This document shows positions 1 to 12,485 of a stretch of 64,000 nt of DNA, piece by piece (position 1 is the stretch's first letter; each line of letters starts with the position of its first letter). The notes under the pieces were generated by a model. It saw only the letters and a list, made by a program, of their open reading frames with translations, ran no database searches and was not told where the DNA came from. A program made the translations under genes and the position numbers. Origin of the DNA: Ancylobacter aquaticus (GTDB lineage: Bacteria > Pseudomonadota > Alphaproteobacteria > Rhizobiales > Xanthobacteraceae); assembly GCF_004339465.1 (NCBI RefSeq), contig NZ_SMFY01000001.1, positions 1,240,001 through 1,304,000 of the forward strand, given 5' to 3'.

Positions 1-262
1 ACTGCTGGAAGATCATCCCGACCTTCAGCCGCAGCGCCTTGAGGTGCAGCTCGTCCGGCAGCAATTGCGCGCCGGCCACCGAGATCGAGCCCTCGTCGAT
101 GGTCTCCAGCCCGTTGATGCAGCGCAGCAGCGTCGATTTTCCCGAGCCCGAGCGGCCGATGATGGCGATCACTTCGCCGGGCGCGACGTCGATGTTTATG
201 CCCTTCAGCACTTCGTTGTCGCCGAAGCGCTTCTTCACCTCAGTGATTTCGATGAGCGACAT
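1..262 (-). CDS. amino-acid ABC transporter ATP-binding protein (partial)
   Basis: Cytoplasmic ATPase of a polar-amino-acid ABC importer. Only the first 87 residues are present; the gene runs off the left edge of the window. The reading frame opens MSLIEITEVKKRFGDNEVLK, has a Walker A motif GRSGSGKS at about residues 36-43, and ends just after the Q-loop (MIFQQ), all in the order seen in the GlnQ/HisP group. The start overlaps the 3' end of the upstream permease gene by 23 bases, so the two are translationally linked. The neighbours (two permeases, a binding protein, a GntR regulator) make the importer assignment firm. The substrate cannot be told from the sequence. Confidence 0.93.
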   Translation of the reverse strand, partial: MSLIEITEVKKRFGDNEVLKGINIDVAPGEVIAIIGRSGSGKSTLLRCINGLETIDEGSISVAGAQLLPDELHLKALRLKVGMIFQQ

Positions 263-899
263 TGAGCTTCCTCTCAAGGATCTGGGAAGACTTGGACAGC
301 GGCCAGCACAGGCAGAAATAGATGAGGGCGACGAAGCCGTAGACGGTGAACGGCTCGAAGGTGGCATTGGTGACGATGGTGCCAGCCTTGGAGAGCTCGA
401 CAAAGCCGATGATCGAGGTCAGCGCCGTGCCCTTCACCACCTGCACCGAGAAGCCGACCGTGGGCGGCACGGCGATGCGCAGGGCCTGCGGCAGGATGAC
501 GTGTCGCATCTGCTGGAGGTAGCCCATGCCGAGGCTGGACGAGGCTTCCCACTGCCCGCGGGCAACGGATTCGACGCAGCCGCGCCAGATTTCGGTGAGG
601 AAGGCGGCTGACCACAGGATCAGCGCCACCCCCGCCGCCAGCCAGGCCGGCACGTCGATGCCGAACAGGCCGAGCCCGAAAAAGGCGAGGAACAACTGCA
701 TCAGCAGCGGCGTGCCCTGGAACAGCTCGACATAGGTCTTGACGAAGGCGGGGCCGATCCGGCCCTCGCCGATGCGGGCGAACAGCAGCGCCGCGCCGAC
801 CAGCCCGCCGCCGATGAAGGAGACGAGCGAGAGCAGCACGGTCCAGCGCGCCGCCAGCAGCAGGTTGCGCAGAATGTCCCAGGTGGTGAATTCATCCAT
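240..899 (-). CDS. amino-acid ABC transporter permease
   Basis: Inner-membrane permease, 219 residues, of the HisM/GlnP family. It has an N-terminal hydrophobic segment (about 15-40), the family's ELFQGTPLLMQLF stretch (58-70), and the cytoplasmic EAA loop that contacts the ATPase (EASSSLGMGYLQQMRHVILPQ, about 118-138). Length is normal. The ATG at 897-899 was chosen because it gives a standard amino terminus and lies 11 bases after the stop of the preceding permease gene. A longer open frame upstream is only read-through into the shadow of that gene. It forms the membrane channel with the second permease. Confidence 0.93.
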   Translation of the reverse strand: MDEFTTWDILRNLLLAARWTVLLSLVSFIGGGLVGAALLFARIGEGRIGPAFVKTYVELFQGTPLLMQLFLAFFGLGLFGIDVPAWLAAGVALILWSAAFLTEIWRGCVESVARGQWEASSSLGMGYLQQMRHVILPQALRIAVPPTVGFSVQVVKGTALTSIIGFVELSKAGTIVTNATFEPFTVYGFVALIYFCLCWPLSKSSQILERKLNVAHRNH

Positions 900-910
900 G
901 ATCGCCTCCC

Positions 911-1582
911 TCACCGCGCCGTGCGTTTTGGAAACAGCGTCCAGCCGAGGCCGCGCAGCGCCTGCCGCAGGGCGATGGCGAGGGCGAGATAAATCGCGGT
1001 TGCCACGAAATAGGCCTCGAAGGCGCGGAAGGTGCGCGACTGGATGAAGTTCGCCGCGAAGGTCAGGTCCTCCGCCGCGATCTGCGACACCGCCGCCGAG
1101 CCCAGCATGACGATGACGATCTGCGAGGAGAGCGCCGGCCAGATGCGCTGCAGCGCCGGGATCAGCACCACATGCCAGAAGGTCTGCAGCCGGCTCATGC
1201 CGAGCGAGGCGCCGGCCTCGAACTGGCCGTTCGGCGTCGCCTGGATGCCGGCACGGATGATCTCGCAGCCATAGGCGCCGAGATTGATCACCATGGCGAG
1301 GTTCGCCGCCTCCAGCTCGCCCATCCGCACGCCCAGCGCCGGCAGGCCGAAGAAGATGAAGAACAGCTGGATCAGGAACGGCGTGTTGCGGATCAGTTCG
1401 ACATAGGTCGCCACCACCGGCCGCAGCCAGCCCGGCCCCAGCGCCCGCGCCCAGGCGCAGGCAATGCCGAGCGCGACGCCCAGCACCCCGCCGACCAGCG
1501 TGAGCTCGAGCGTGATGCCGATGCCCTTCACGAGGACCGGCCAATAGACGAACAGCCAGCCATAATCGAACGCGTAGTTCAT
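911..1582 (-). CDS. amino-acid ABC transporter permease
   Basis: Second inner-membrane permease of the importer, 223 residues, HisM/GlnP family. It shows the ELIRNTPFLIQLFFIFFGLP stretch (about 62-81) and an EAA loop EAGASLGMSRLQTFWHVVLIP (about 122-142). The ATG at 1580-1582 starts MNYAFDYGW; further upstream the open frame continues only through a repeat-bearing intergenic stretch. The gap of 261 bases to the binding-protein gene is filled with REP-like repeats, so this gene may be expressed at a different level from the first two genes of the operon. Confidence 0.93.
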   Translation of the reverse strand: MNYAFDYGWLFVYWPVLVKGIGITLELTLVGGVLGVALGIACAWARALGPGWLRPVVATYVELIRNTPFLIQLFFIFFGLPALGVRMGELEAANLAMVINLGAYGCEIIRAGIQATPNGQFEAGASLGMSRLQTFWHVVLIPALQRIWPALSSQIVIVMLGSAAVSQIAAEDLTFAANFIQSRTFRAFEAYFVATAIYLALAIALRQALRGLGWTLFPKRTAR

Positions 1583-1843
1583 GCCCGTGAACTCCCGCTG
1601 ATGGGGGGAAGGGGACGCCGCTCCCTGACGGGAGAGGGGAGGGTTAGAGATTCCGCCGTTCCCCGGACAAGCCGCGCGACGCGCGGAGCCGATCCGGGGC
1701 CCAGGAGGAACGCGGCGGAGCCTCGGCAATCTTCAAAGGAATGATCACCGAGGAAGCGCCCTAGGCGGAGTCCTGTGCTGGGTCCCGGCTCGGCGCTTCG
1801 CCATTGGCTCTGCTGGGCCGGGACACGCCCGCAAACCCCGCTC
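1583..1843. repeat. intergenic REP-like inverted repeats (two families)
   Basis: Between the binding-protein and permease genes lie two repeat units also found elsewhere in the window. The first (about 1659-1713) carries a TTCCCCGGACAAGC arm answered by GATCCGGGGCCCAGG. The second (about 1784-1838) has GGGTCCCGGCTCGGCG answered by GGGCCGGGACAC. Both can form GC-rich hairpins in RNA and may act in mRNA processing or attenuation within this operon; that role is inferred. Confidence 0.7.
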
Positions 1844-2632
1844 TCACAGATCCGCCGGCAGCTTGGCGCCGAGCCACTTCTGCGAGATGGCGTCGAGCGC
1901 CCCGTCCTTCTTCGCGCCGGCGATGATTTCGTCCACCTTGGCGAGAAGCGCCGGCTCGTTCTTGTTGAGGCCGATGAAGCAGGGGGAGTTCTTGATGAGG
2001 AACTTGATCTCCGGCTTCTTCGGCGGGTTGCGGGCGAGGATGGCGGCGGCCACCACATTGCCGGTGGCGATCAGATCGACCTGGCCGGAGAGGAAGGCGG
2101 AGATGGTGCCGTTATTGTCCTCGTAGCGCTTGATGGTGAGGTCGGCCGGGGCGATCTTGGTCAGCTCCAGGTCTTCCACCGCACCGCGCGTGACGCCGAC
2201 CGTCTTGCCGGCGAGGCCGGCCGCGTCCGTCACCGTCACATCCGCCGGGCCGAACACACCATTGAAGAAGGGCGCATAGGCGGTGGTGAAGTCGATCACC
2301 TTTTCGCGCTCGGCATTCTTGCCCAGCGAGGAGATGACGAGGTCGACCTTGTTGGTCTGCAAATAGGGGATGCGGTTGGCGCTGGTGACGGGCACCAGTT
2401 CCAGCTTCACGCCCAGCTTTTCGGCGATCAGCTTGGCGGTGTCGACATCATAGCCCTTGGGCTCCATGTCGGCGCCGACCGTGCCGAAGGGCGGAAAGTC
2501 CTGCGGCACGGCGATGCGGATCACCTTGTTCGCCTCGATGGTGGCGAGCGCGTCGGCGGCAGCGGGCAGGGGCATCTGCGTGGCGGCCAGCAGGGCGCCG
2601 GCGGCAAAAGCGATAAGGCTGCGACGGTTCAT
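1844..2632 (-). CDS. amino-acid ABC transporter substrate-binding protein
   Basis: Periplasmic solute-binding protein, 262 residues, family 3 (SBP_bac_3). It has a Sec signal peptide (MNRRSLIAFAAGALLAATQM, cleavage probably near the AAADA at about 25-28). The mature part starts with the typical VIRIAVPQDFPPFGTVG sheet (about 37-53), followed by GYDVDTAKLIAEKLGVKLELVPV, which is diagnostic of polar-amino-acid binders. It lies only 4 bases after the GntR gene and is cotranscribed with it. The ligand is unknown; cystine, glutamate or glutamine are equally possible on this evidence. Confidence 0.93.
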   Translation of the reverse strand: MNRRSLIAFAAGALLAATQMPLPAAADALATIEANKVIRIAVPQDFPPFGTVGADMEPKGYDVDTAKLIAEKLGVKLELVPVTSANRIPYLQTNKVDLVISSLGKNAEREKVIDFTTAYAPFFNGVFGPADVTVTDAAGLAGKTVGVTRGAVEDLELTKIAPADLTIKRYEDNNGTISAFLSGQVDLIATGNVVAAAILARNPPKKPEIKFLIKNSPCFIGLNKNEPALLAKVDEIIAGAKKDGALDAISQKWLGAKLPADL

Positions 2633-2636
2633 GCGG

Positions 2637-3398
2637 TCAATCCTCCTTGGTGGCCGGACGGCCGTGGGAATGGGAATGCTCGTGCGGGTGCTCGTGGGTA
2701 TGCGGCACGGAAGGGGCGTTGCCGGCGAACACCGCCGGGGAAAGCAGGGCGCGCAGTCCCGCCAGCGGGTCGGGCTTGGCGGTGAGGTCGAGCCCCGCCT
2801 CGACCTTGCCGATGTGCTCGTCCATCAGCCGGGCGGCCAGCGCCAGGTCGCCCTCTTCCATGGCGGCGACGATGTCCTCATGGTCGTGGCTGGATTCCTC
2901 GGCCTTTTCGGTCGGCTGGTAGAGCATGGAGATCAGCGTGGTACGGGCGGTGAGGTCGCGGATGATCTCGGTCAGCATCCGGTTGCCCAGCGCGTCGGCG
3001 AGATGAATGTGGAAGTCGCCGAGCAGGCACGCCCGGGAATGCACATCCCCCGCGCCAATCGCGTCGCGTTCCATGGCGACGTGCTCTTTCAGGCTTTTCA
3101 GCACGTCGGGGGGCACTTCGCGCAGGGAATGCAGCAGGCCGGTCTCGATGACGCGGCGGGTCTGGAACGCTTCGCGCGCCTCCTCCGCCGAGGGCTCGAC
3201 CACATACCAGCCGCGCCGGGCGCTCACCTGCACCACGCCGCGCGTTTCCAGCCGCATCATCGCCTCGCGCACGCGGGTGCGGGACACGCCGAACAGATCG
3301 GCGAGCTTCTGCTCGCCGAGCCGCGTGCCCGGGTTGATGCGGCCGGCGAGGATGGCGGAAAGGATCGCCTCCTCGATATTGGCGGTGGCTGGGTTCAT
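2637..3398 (-). CDS. GntR-family (FCD) transcriptional regulator
   Basis: Cytoplasmic DNA-binding repressor, 253 residues. An N-terminal winged helix-turn-helix (about 6-70, LGEQKLADLFGVSRTRVREA) is followed by an all-helical FCD ligand domain (about 80-205) with the usual metal/ligand-binding histidines (DFHIHLADA; SSHDHED). It is the first gene of the ABC importer operon, and a long palindrome sits 20 bases before its ATG, so autoregulation and control of the importer are likely. Oddity: the last 25 or so residues are histidine-rich (HTHEHPHEHSHSHG), which is not usual for the family and might bind metal. The effector is unknown. Confidence 0.92.
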   Translation of the reverse strand: MNPATANIEEAILSAILAGRINPGTRLGEQKLADLFGVSRTRVREAMMRLETRGVVQVSARRGWYVVEPSAEEAREAFQTRRVIETGLLHSLREVPPDVLKSLKEHVAMERDAIGAGDVHSRACLLGDFHIHLADALGNRMLTEIIRDLTARTTLISMLYQPTEKAEESSHDHEDIVAAMEEGDLALAARLMDEHIGKVEAGLDLTAKPDPLAGLRALLSPAVFAGNAPSVPHTHEHPHEHSHSHGRPATKED

Positions 3399-3418
3399 CA
3401 GGCTGGGCCCGCACGTCT

Positions 3419-3448
3419 GCTTACAAACTTGTATACAAGCCTGTAAGC
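3419..3448. promoter_or_regulatory. operator palindrome for the GntR regulator
   Basis: A 30-base near-perfect palindrome. The core CTTGTATACAAG (3428-3439) is perfectly symmetric and is flanked by arms GCTTACA and TGTAAGC that are also inverted copies; only two base pairs beside the core do not match. A TTGTATACAA core fits known FCD-type GntR operators. It is placed 20 bases before the gntR start, where a repressor would cover the promoter. Binding itself is inferred. Confidence 0.75.
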
Positions 3449-3503
3449 AATCAGCGTGCCAAGGGTGGGAGGATGGCGGGACCCATTGCCCCGCACGCCA
3501 TCT

Positions 3504-3577
3504 CCCGGGCTTGACCCGGGGACAGAAAGGCGCGGCAGGGAGGTCTTGGTGGCAGGGTCAAGCCTGGCCATGAGGGA
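3504..3577. repeat. REP-like repeat (CCCGGGCTTGACCCGGG type)
   Basis: Inverted-repeat unit with the head CCCGGGCTTGACCCGGGG and the tail GGTCAAGCCTGGCCATGAGG, found again at 45079-45162. It lies between the diverging ends of the propionate operon and the gntR promoter. No coding content is apparent. Confidence 0.6.
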
Positions 3578-3673
3578 AATCGGGCGCTCGGTCCTGCGAG
3601 AGCACCGATGCCTCTCCGCCAATCTGCCGCATCCGCAGTCAGTGTGCTGCCGCAATGGGCGATGGGTCGCCGC

Positions 3674-5830
<2,157 letters not shown>

Positions 5831-5861
5831 CGCGCACTCTCCCCATGCCGGCGGGCGGGGC

Positions 5862-6251
5862 TTACGCCTTTCGCGCCACCCATGACCCGGTGCAGTTCTT
5901 CACCGGCGATTCCCATTTGCCGGTCGCCACATCGCCGCGCACCACGCCCTTGGCGGAAAGCGTCTCGCCCCCGCGCACGACGCGGATGGTGATCGCCCCC
6001 AATGCGCTCACCGAGCCGCTGGCGTCCACCGGCCAGGCGCCGGCATAGCTGATCCGGCCTTCCTCCACCGACAGCTTGAATTCCAGCCGCTTGTCGCACG
6101 GGCCGGCAATCGGCTCGGCCGCCACGTTCCAGATGCCGTCGTGCAGGTTCAATGCGGCAACTTCCTGCGCCGTTGCCGGCGGTATCAGCAGCGCCCCCCA
6201 AAGCGCCGCGCCGCAGGTGGCGATCTTCCACCCGTGATCCAGCGTTTTCAT
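5862..6251 (-). CDS. small exported protein of unknown function
   Basis: A 129-residue protein I do not recognise. It begins with a clear Sec signal peptide ([29 protein letters not shown], cleavage near residue 29). The mature ~100 residues contain two cysteines spaced to form a disulfide (in GPCDKRLEF and KNCTGSW) and alternating polar/apolar strands ([30 protein letters not shown]), suggesting a small beta-rich periplasmic domain. It is wedged between the two methylmalonyl-CoA mutase genes (60 and 31 bases away) on the same strand, so it is cotranscribed with cytoplasmic enzymes although it is exported. Function unknown. Confidence 0.75.
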   Translation of the reverse strand: MKTLDHGWKIATCGAALWGALLIPPATAQEVAALNLHDGIWNVAAEPIAGPCDKRLEFKLSVEEGRISYAGAWPVDASGSVSALGAITIRVVRGGETLSAKGVVRGDVATGKWESPVKNCTGSWVARKA

Positions 6252-6311
6252 GGTCTGTCCCTAGGTTAATGGCAGCATGAGAGCTACCCCTGGGGCAACG
6301 GATGGCCGGGC

Positions 6312-8171
6312 TCATGGTTCCACCCCTTGGGCAATGCCGAGAATCGCCTGCGCCCCGTTGAGAAACGCCACGAGGTCGATGCCGGCGTAGAGATAGGCGT
6401 CGATGCCGGCGGCGCGCTGGGCCGGCTCATCCTCGCCCGCCATGCCGGCAAGGTATACCCTGAGCGCGCCCGCTGCCTTCAGCGCGGTCGCCGCCTCCGC
6501 CGCCGAGGCGGCATAGAGCGTGTCGGACGAACACAGGCAAGCGATCCGGGCACCGGAGGCACGGAACGCCGCGACCAGCGCCGCCATGTCGGTGAAACCG
6601 TCATTTCCTGGCGCTTCGATGCCGCCAGCCTCGAAGGCGGCGCGGGCGAAGCTCGCCCTCGGGGTGAAGTCGGCAGCCGTGCCAAGGGCGGCGAGAAACA
6701 CGCGCGGCGCTGTGGAGGCCGCCGCTGCGCGCAGCCGCTCGAACGGCTCGGCAAGCCGCTCGTCCTTCAACGGTTCGCACATCAGCGCGCCCTCGGCAGG
6801 GGCGGGCGCGGCGCGGCGGCGGGCGGGGGCGAGCACGGCGGGCATTGCCGCCCCAAGCAGCGGAAATTCCGAGGTGCCGGTAAGCGGCAGGCGGCGGGTG
6901 GCGATCTCCTTCGCCCGCACCGCCCGCGCCGCGTTCAGCCGGGCCTGCCAGCTCCCGGATTCGAGGGCCTCCACCATGCCGCCCGCGCGCTCGATGTCGC
7001 GGAACAGTTCCCACGCGGCGGCGGCGAGCTTTTCCGTGCGCTCCTCGATGGCGCCCGCCCCGGCGCCGGGGTCGGCCACGCGGTGGACGTTGGATTCCTC
7101 CATCAGGATGAGCTGGGTGTTGCGCGCGAGCCGGCGGGCCTGCGCGTCGGGCAGGCCGAGCGCTTGCGTGAACGGCAGCACGGTGAGGCTTTCCGCCCCG
7201 CCCACCCCGGCGGCGAAGGCGGCGATTGTGCCGCGCAGCAGGTTCACATGGGCGTCGTGCCGGGTCAGGCCGCGCCACGCGGTTTCCATGTGAAGGGCGA
7301 TGGGCGATGGCGCGAGCCCGCACGCTTCCAGCATGGCCTGCCATAGCAGGCGGAAGGCGCGCGGCTTGGCCTGGGTACCGAACTGGTCGACATCGGCGGT
7401 CAACGTCACCTCGATGCTGCGCGCGGCCTCATCGAGCGGCAGGCCGGCCGCTTCCAGCGCCCGCAGATAGGCCAGCGCGGTGGCGAGCACGGCGGCGAGT
7501 TCCTGCGCGTCGGTGGCCCCGGCGCCATGGTGCAGCCGCCCGTCCGCCCGCACCATCGGCGCGATGAGCCCACGCCCGCGCAGCGCCATCACCGTCTGGC
7601 CAAGCCGGGCGGAGAGCGTGCCCCAGTCGATCGGCGCGGCGCCCCGCGCGGCGAAATCCCCGATAGGATCGAGTCCGAAGCGAAGGTCGAGCGCGGCGGG
7701 GTCGGTCGTCTCGAACAGCCGGGCGAGGGCGAGGGCGATGTCGCGCCCCTGGAAGGCGCCGACCTCCACCCGGACCGTCGCCATGTCGGGCAGCAGCCCG
7801 TCCAGCGTCGCGGTCAGTTCCTCGAACCGCGCCGGCAGGCCGAAGCCGCCCGCGTAGGGTGAGGAGGCGAAGACCAGGGAAATGCCGTCCGCCCCGCCAT
7901 TGAGGTCCTCCAGCATCTGGGTGTTGGCGGTGACGGGGTCGTCATGGTCGATGCGGGTGATCACCTTCCACGGCGCCCCCGCCGCCCGCCCGGCGATGGG
8001 GGCGGCGTCACGCCGGCGCTCGGGCAGGGCGTCGAGGCTGGCGCCGTCCGGCGTGCGGGTCAGCATGCGCGTATCGTAAGCGCTGCCCTTCAGCACGCCC
8101 TCGACCAGCCCCAGCCAGTCCGCGCGGGTCGCAGGCGGGAAACTGTCGAGGTCGAAACCCGGCTCGTCCAT
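6312..8171 (-). CDS. mutA: methylmalonyl-CoA mutase, small subunit
   Basis: Non-catalytic partner of the mutase heterodimer, 619 residues. It keeps the overall barrel of the large subunit (for example DLRFGLDPIGDFAARG, RNTQLILMEESNVHRVADPGAGAGAIE) but lacks the cobalamin DxHxxG motif in its shorter C-terminal domain, as expected for MutA. The ATG at 8169-8171 is preferred because a GAGGGG ribosome-binding site lies about 10 bases upstream; an in-frame TTG six codons earlier would overlap the end of pccA. Its gene follows pccA by 10 bases and is separated from mutB by a small exported protein gene. Confidence 0.94.
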   Translation of the reverse strand: MDEPGFDLDSFPPATRADWLGLVEGVLKGSAYDTRMLTRTPDGASLDALPERRRDAAPIAGRAAGAPWKVITRIDHDDPVTANTQMLEDLNGGADGISLVFASSPYAGGFGLPARFEELTATLDGLLPDMATVRVEVGAFQGRDIALALARLFETTDPAALDLRFGLDPIGDFAARGAAPIDWGTLSARLGQTVMALRGRGLIAPMVRADGRLHHGAGATDAQELAAVLATALAYLRALEAAGLPLDEAARSIEVTLTADVDQFGTQAKPRAFRLLWQAMLEACGLAPSPIALHMETAWRGLTRHDAHVNLLRGTIAAFAAGVGGAESLTVLPFTQALGLPDAQARRLARNTQLILMEESNVHRVADPGAGAGAIEERTEKLAAAAWELFRDIERAGGMVEALESGSWQARLNAARAVRAKEIATRRLPLTGTSEFPLLGAAMPAVLAPARRRAAPAPAEGALMCEPLKDERLAEPFERLRAAAASTAPRVFLAALGTAADFTPRASFARAAFEAGGIEAPGNDGFTDMAALVAAFRASGARIACLCSSDTLYAASAAEAATALKAAGALRVYLAGMAGEDEPAQRAAGIDAYLYAGIDLVAFLNGAQAILGIAQGVEP

Positions 8172-8181
8172 CTCAGGCCCC

Positions 8182-10197
<2,016 letters not shown>

Positions 10198-10204
10198 GGT
10201 TGTG

Positions 10205-10822
10205 CTATTCCTCGTCGCCTGAGGAGACCGACGCCTGTCTTAATTGCTCTAAAGTCTTTCCTTCATATTTCCAATAAGATGGGCCGGCTACGGATGGCCA
10301 CATACGCCCCTTCTCATGGGCTATAGTCAAAGCGGAGTTGGATAGGCTGTCTTCTTCTCCGCGAAATATGATCCAACGATCATCTTTGACAGACGCCGTG
10401 ATATTATCATCGAATACAGAAACAAGTTCGGAGCCAGGAGAGATATTGAGCATGGAAAAGCGGAAGTGAGACCGGCGTCGGCGTGCTTGATTTAACGCTT
10501 CCTGATCGCCAATCTCTGTAATCACGTCTGCGCCAGGCGTAACTTCCCTGAGTTCAAGAAGCTTAATGATCGCTTTAGCTTTATCTGGAGAAAGCGAGAA
10601 AAATTCTCGGTTCCTTCTCACGCGGTGATCGTCGAAAGCTTCATGAAGCGCACGTTCAACCCTATCAGGCGTCTGGACCTCGGCCGCGTAAAAACACTCA
10701 AAAGGCAATGGAAGCCCTGTGGTATCCAGCTGCCTCATTCGATTTTCGATAGTATCTGCTGTGCGACCAATCTTAATCAGGCCGGGCATGGCTTGATTGG
10801 TGAGTACATATACGACGGTCAT
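10205..10822 (-). CDS. GIY-YIG (T5orf172-type) nuclease-like protein with RAMA-like C-terminus
   Basis: A 205-residue protein. The first ~90 residues look like the T5orf172/GIY-YIG family: VVYVLTN, GLIKIGRT, an arginine in ENRMRQLD and HEAFDDHRVRRNREFF, the last carrying the helix glutamate region. The C-terminal ~80 residues (SPGSELVSVFD, ITASVKDDRWIIFRG, PSYWKYEGKTLEQLR) resemble the RAMA/DUF4357 modules fused to restriction-related proteins; that match is by eye. Base composition is far lower in G+C than the flanks (27 of 60 in one sampled line) with matching codon use, indicating transfer. It sits exactly between pccB and pccA with 7-base gaps. Its job is unknown; DNA repair or defence is a guess. 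Confidence 0.72.
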   Translation of the reverse strand: MTVVYVLTNQAMPGLIKIGRTADTIENRMRQLDTTGLPLPFECFYAAEVQTPDRVERALHEAFDDHRVRRNREFFSLSPDKAKAIIKLLELREVTPGADVITEIGDQEALNQARRRRSHFRFSMLNISPGSELVSVFDDNITASVKDDRWIIFRGEEDSLSNSALTIAHEKGRMWPSVAGPSYWKYEGKTLEQLRQASVSSGDEE

Positions 10823-10829
10823 ATCAGCC

Positions 10830-12365
10830 TCACAGCGGCAGATTATCGTGCTTCTTCATCGGTGCCTCGACCTTCTTCGACACCAGCATGGCGAGCGCGC
10901 GGGCGATGCGCTTGCGGGTCGAGCGGGGGGTGATCACCTCGTCGATATAGCCGCGCTCGGCCGCCACGAAGGGCGAGAGAAAGCGCTCCTCATATTCCTT
11001 CGTGCGCGCGGCGATCTTCTCGGGGTCGTCGATATCGGCGCGGAAGATGATCTCCACCGCCCCCTTGGCGCCCATCACGGCGATCTGCGCCGTCGGCCAG
11101 GCATAGTTCACGTCGCCGCCAATATGCTTGGAGGCCATCACGTCGTAGGCGCCGCCAAAGGCCTTGCGGGTGATGACGGTCACCAGCGGCACGGTGGCCT
11201 GGCTATAGGCGAAGAGCAGCTTGGCGCCGTGCTTGATCAGCCCGCCATATTCCTGCGCGGTGCCCGGCAAAAATCCCGGCACGTCGACAAAGGTGACGAT
11301 CGGAATCTCGAAGGCGTCGCAGAAGCGCACGAAACGCGCGGCCTTTCGCGAGGCGTCCGCATCGAGCACGCCGGCGAGCACCATCGGCTGATTGGCGACG
11401 AACCCCACCGTGCGCCCCTCGATACGGCCGAAGCCGGTGAGGATGTTCTTCGCAAAGCCCTCCTGGATCTCAAAGAAGTCGCCCTCGTCGACCACCTTCC
11501 CGATCAGTTCCTTTATGTCGTAGGGCTTGTTCGGGTTGTCCGGCACCAGCGTGTCGAGCGAGGGGTCGAGCCGCTCGCCATCGTCGAAGCTCGGCCACAC
11601 CGGCACGCCGGACTGGTTGCATGCGGGCAGGAAGTCGATCAGCCGGCGCATCTGCAACAGGCACTCGACATCGTTCTCGAAGGCGCCGTCGGCCACCGAG
11701 GATTTGGTGGTGTGCACCTTGGCGCCGCCCAGTTCCTCGGCGGTCACGCTCTCATTGGTGACGGTCTTCACCACCTCCGGGCCGGTGACGAACATGTAGG
11801 AACTGTCGCGCACCATGAAGATGAAATCGGTCATGGCGGGGGAATAGACATCGCCGCCGGCGCAGGGGCCCATGATGACGGAAATCTGCGGGATGACGCC
11901 GGAGGCCAGCACGTTGCGGCGGAAAACCTCGCCATAGCCGCCCAGCGCCGCCACGCCTTCCTGGATGCGTGCCCCGCCGGCATCGAACAGGCCGATGATC
12001 GGCGCCCGCACCTTCAGCGCCATGTCCTGTATCTTGATGATCTTGGCCGCGTGCGCCTCGGAGAGCGAGCCGCCGAACACGGTGAAATCCTTGGCGAAGA
12101 CAAACACCTTGCGCCCATTCACCGTGCCCCAGCCGGTGACGACGCCGTCGCCGGGGATCTTCCCGGCCTTGTCCATGCCGAAATCGGTGCAGCGGTGCTG
12201 GACGAAGGTGTCGAATTCCTCGAACGAGCCGGTGTCGAGCAGCAGGTCCAGCCGCTCGCGCGCCGTCAGCTTGCCGCGCGCGTGCTGGCCAGCGATGCGC
12301 TTTTCGCCGCCGCCAGCGCGCGCGCCGGCGCGGCGCTGTTCCAGCTGCTCAACGATGTGCTTCAC
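10830..12365 (-). CDS. pccB: propionyl-CoA carboxylase beta subunit (carboxyltransferase)
   Basis: Carboxyltransferase subunit of propionyl-CoA carboxylase, 511 residues, the usual length. It carries the two crotonase-like halves of the family, with oxyanion-hole glycines at [21 protein letters not shown] (about 119-139) and [35 protein letters not shown] followed by [18 protein letters not shown]. It is the first gene of the propionate operon. The start codon appears to be GTG (12363-12365, reading [11 protein letters not shown]), since no in-frame ATG precedes the conserved region. Confidence 0.96.
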   Translation of the reverse strand: MKHIVEQLEQRRAGARAGGGEKRIAGQHARGKLTARERLDLLLDTGSFEEFDTFVQHRCTDFGMDKAGKIPGDGVVTGWGTVNGRKVFVFAKDFTVFGGSLSEAHAAKIIKIQDMALKVRAPIIGLFDAGGARIQEGVAALGGYGEVFRRNVLASGVIPQISVIMGPCAGGDVYSPAMTDFIFMVRDSSYMFVTGPEVVKTVTNESVTAEELGGAKVHTTKSSVADGAFENDVECLLQMRRLIDFLPACNQSGVPVWPSFDDGERLDPSLDTLVPDNPNKPYDIKELIGKVVDEGDFFEIQEGFAKNILTGFGRIEGRTVGFVANQPMVLAGVLDADASRKAARFVRFCDAFEIPIVTFVDVPGFLPGTAQEYGGLIKHGAKLLFAYSQATVPLVTVITRKAFGGAYDVMASKHIGGDVNYAWPTAQIAVMGAKGAVEIIFRADIDDPEKIAARTKEYEERFLSPFVAAERGYIDEVITPRSTRKRIARALAMLVSKKVEAPMKKHDNLPL

Positions 12366-12485
12366 GGAGAACCTCGACGATCAATGATGCTCTCCAATGT
12401 TCTAAGCCCATGCCGCACAAAAGATAAGATAGGAAAATCCGCCGGGCCGATGGACGCCCTTCCTTCGGGCGACGCGCGCGGTCGG

